A stretch of DNA of 32,767 bases from JAEUUM01 sp038326165 (GTDB lineage: Bacteria > Bacteroidota > Bacteroidia > Chitinophagales > Saprospiraceae): assembly GCA_038326165.1 (NCBI GenBank), contig JBBQJT010000039.1:1-32767 (forward strand). Reading direction: 5' to 3'. A program made the translations under genes and the position numbers. Shown here one piece after another: positions 31,951 through 32,767 of this stretch (positions are counted from its first letter, which is position 1; every line of letters begins with the position of its first letter). The notes under the pieces are model-generated. The model searched no databases. It saw only the letters and a list, made by a program, of their open reading frames with translations, and was not told the origin of the DNA.

Positions 31951-32640
31951 ATGTTTCAAGAATATCAAAATTTTAACTTTTTTCCAATTACGGCTGCTGA
32001 TGTGTTGGGCAACTTATTGGCTGCATTGATTTGTGGAATTCTTTTGGCCATTATTTATCGTTTTACTTATAGAGGACCAAGTTATTCAGTAACATTTGTC
32101 AACGCGATTGTATTGTTGACGGTTATTTCTGCGCTGATCATTTTAGTAATTGGAAATAATTTGGCCCGCGCCTTTGGCCTAGTTGGAGCAATGAGTATCA
32201 TTCGTTTCAGAACTGCTATCAGAGATACAATGGATATGGTGTTTATTTTCATAGCACTAGGCATCGGGATGGCTTGTGGTGTTGGATTGAAACTGGTAGC
32301 ATTCTTGGGTGTAATAGTAGTTGGATTGATCATTATAAGTATGACTTTGACGCAATTTGGCCAAATAAGACGCAGGTATCATTTACTATATTTTACTTAC
32401 TTGCCTGACCTAAAGACCGACAATTTTATAGAAAAGGTTCTTCAAGGATTCAGCCGAAAATTCAAATTAGTTACCATCAAAAGCAATGGAATGGGAGGTG
32501 AAGTGGATGCATTCTACCACGTATCTCTAAAAAATCAGGATAAGGCATCAGAGTTTGTAAGTCAAATCCGGAAGGTTGAGTCTGTAAGATCGGTTCAATT
32601 GTATTTTGATGAAGATGACCTGAATAGCCCAAATAACTAG
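31951..32640 (+). CDS. DUF4956 polytopic membrane protein, MgtC-like signature
   Basis: A 229-residue membrane protein with about four transmembrane helices in residues 12-132 and a soluble C-terminal domain (about 140-225) with an ACT-like alternation of strands and helices. The signature ARAFGLVGAMSIIRFRT (72-88) followed by a conserved acidic/Met stretch and glycine-rich helix (FIALGIGMACG) is the hallmark of DUF4956 and recalls MgtC/SapB membrane proteins. DUF4956 genes commonly sit next to VTC-domain genes, as here (2-base gap), so it is likely the membrane partner of the polymerase. Translocation or anchoring of the polymer is an inference. No gene overlaps its end. Confidence 0.85.
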   Translation: MFQEYQNFNFFPITAADVLGNLLAALICGILLAIIYRFTYRGPSYSVTFVNAIVLLTVISALIILVIGNNLARAFGLVGAMSIIRFRTAIRDTMDMVFIFIALGIGMACGVGLKLVAFLGVIVVGLIIISMTLTQFGQIRRRYHLLYFTYLPDLKTDNFIEKVLQGFSRKFKLVTIKSNGMGGEVDAFYHVSLKNQDKASEFVSQIRKVESVRSVQLYFDEDDLNSPNN

Positions 32641-32767
32641 CTTGCCCGCTCCAATAATTTGATTGGGTATGGCTCTAAAAATTGCATTGTACAAAATATG
32701 GGTGCCTAATTCGCTGATATTTTCTAAAAAAGGATTCGTAGATTTTTTGCTTTAAGTGGTACTCCAA
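32641..32767. other. Right end, no gene recognised
   Basis: The 127 bases after the DUF4956 stop contain short open frames on both strands but no start codon or product I can identify. A following gene may begin just beyond the window. Confidence 0.4.

Noticed and set aside
32641..32767. C-terminus of a convergent minus-strand gene
   Set aside because: More than one frame is partly open and none gives a recognisable protein end; the window is too short to decide.

Overview
The window looks like a chromosomal segment of an uncultured, AT-rich member of Bacteroidota, probably from the Saprospiria/Chitinophagia side. I base this on six proteins with type IX secretion (T9SS) C-terminal sorting domains, SprB-type repeats, a DUF4289-type 'putative porin', a GIN-domain lipoprotein, a PafA-like phosphatase, the gene order rplM-rpsI-rpsB-tsf with pyrH nearby, and TAnnTTTG (-7) promoter elements. 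No lower taxonomic rank can be read from the sequence alone.

Layout. Bases 1-51 hold the first 17 codons of ssb on the minus strand. A secreted PafA-like alkaline phosphatase (490-2109, +) meets a tightly coupled minus-strand trio: M48 metalloprotease, hexapeptide/gamma-carbonic-anhydrase-like protein and GNAT acetyltransferase (4136-2096). Next come a T9SS-exported N-formylglutamate-amidohydrolase-like protein (4228-5409) and a minus-strand run recN - fabI - putative porin - beta-propeller protein (11013-5752). On the plus strand follow a GIN-domain lipoprotein, a secreted PQQ-type sugar dehydrogenase with SprB repeats and a T9SS domain, and a tRNA-Val(GAC) with its terminator.

From 14.0 to 20.9 kb is the accessory-looking part. 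It holds a 22-bp copy of the tRNA 3' end, a decayed copy of the 3' end of rbfA, then a three-gene minus-strand operon of large T9SS cargo proteins (two of them tandem paralogues), a 7 x 7-bp tandem repeat, and finally intact rbfA. The two rbfA 3' ends are in direct orientation and bracket about 6.6 kb, as the att sites of an integrated element would. No integrase is present.

The housekeeping core follows: rbfA and recG (divergent), a small lipoprotein, pyrH, and tsf-rpsB-rpsI-rplM, with a good terminator after tsf. The right end (27489-32640, +) is a four-gene cluster: a large secreted CotH-kinase protein (lamin-tail, chitobiase-C-like, CotH and T9SS domains), a HlyD-type adaptor, a VTC-domain polyphosphate polymerase with the expected tunnel residues, and a DUF4956 membrane protein with an MgtC-like signature. 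The last three genes are 2-4 bp apart. This is the best candidate for an under-described system: a membrane polyphosphate-synthesis module linked to a secreted atypical kinase.
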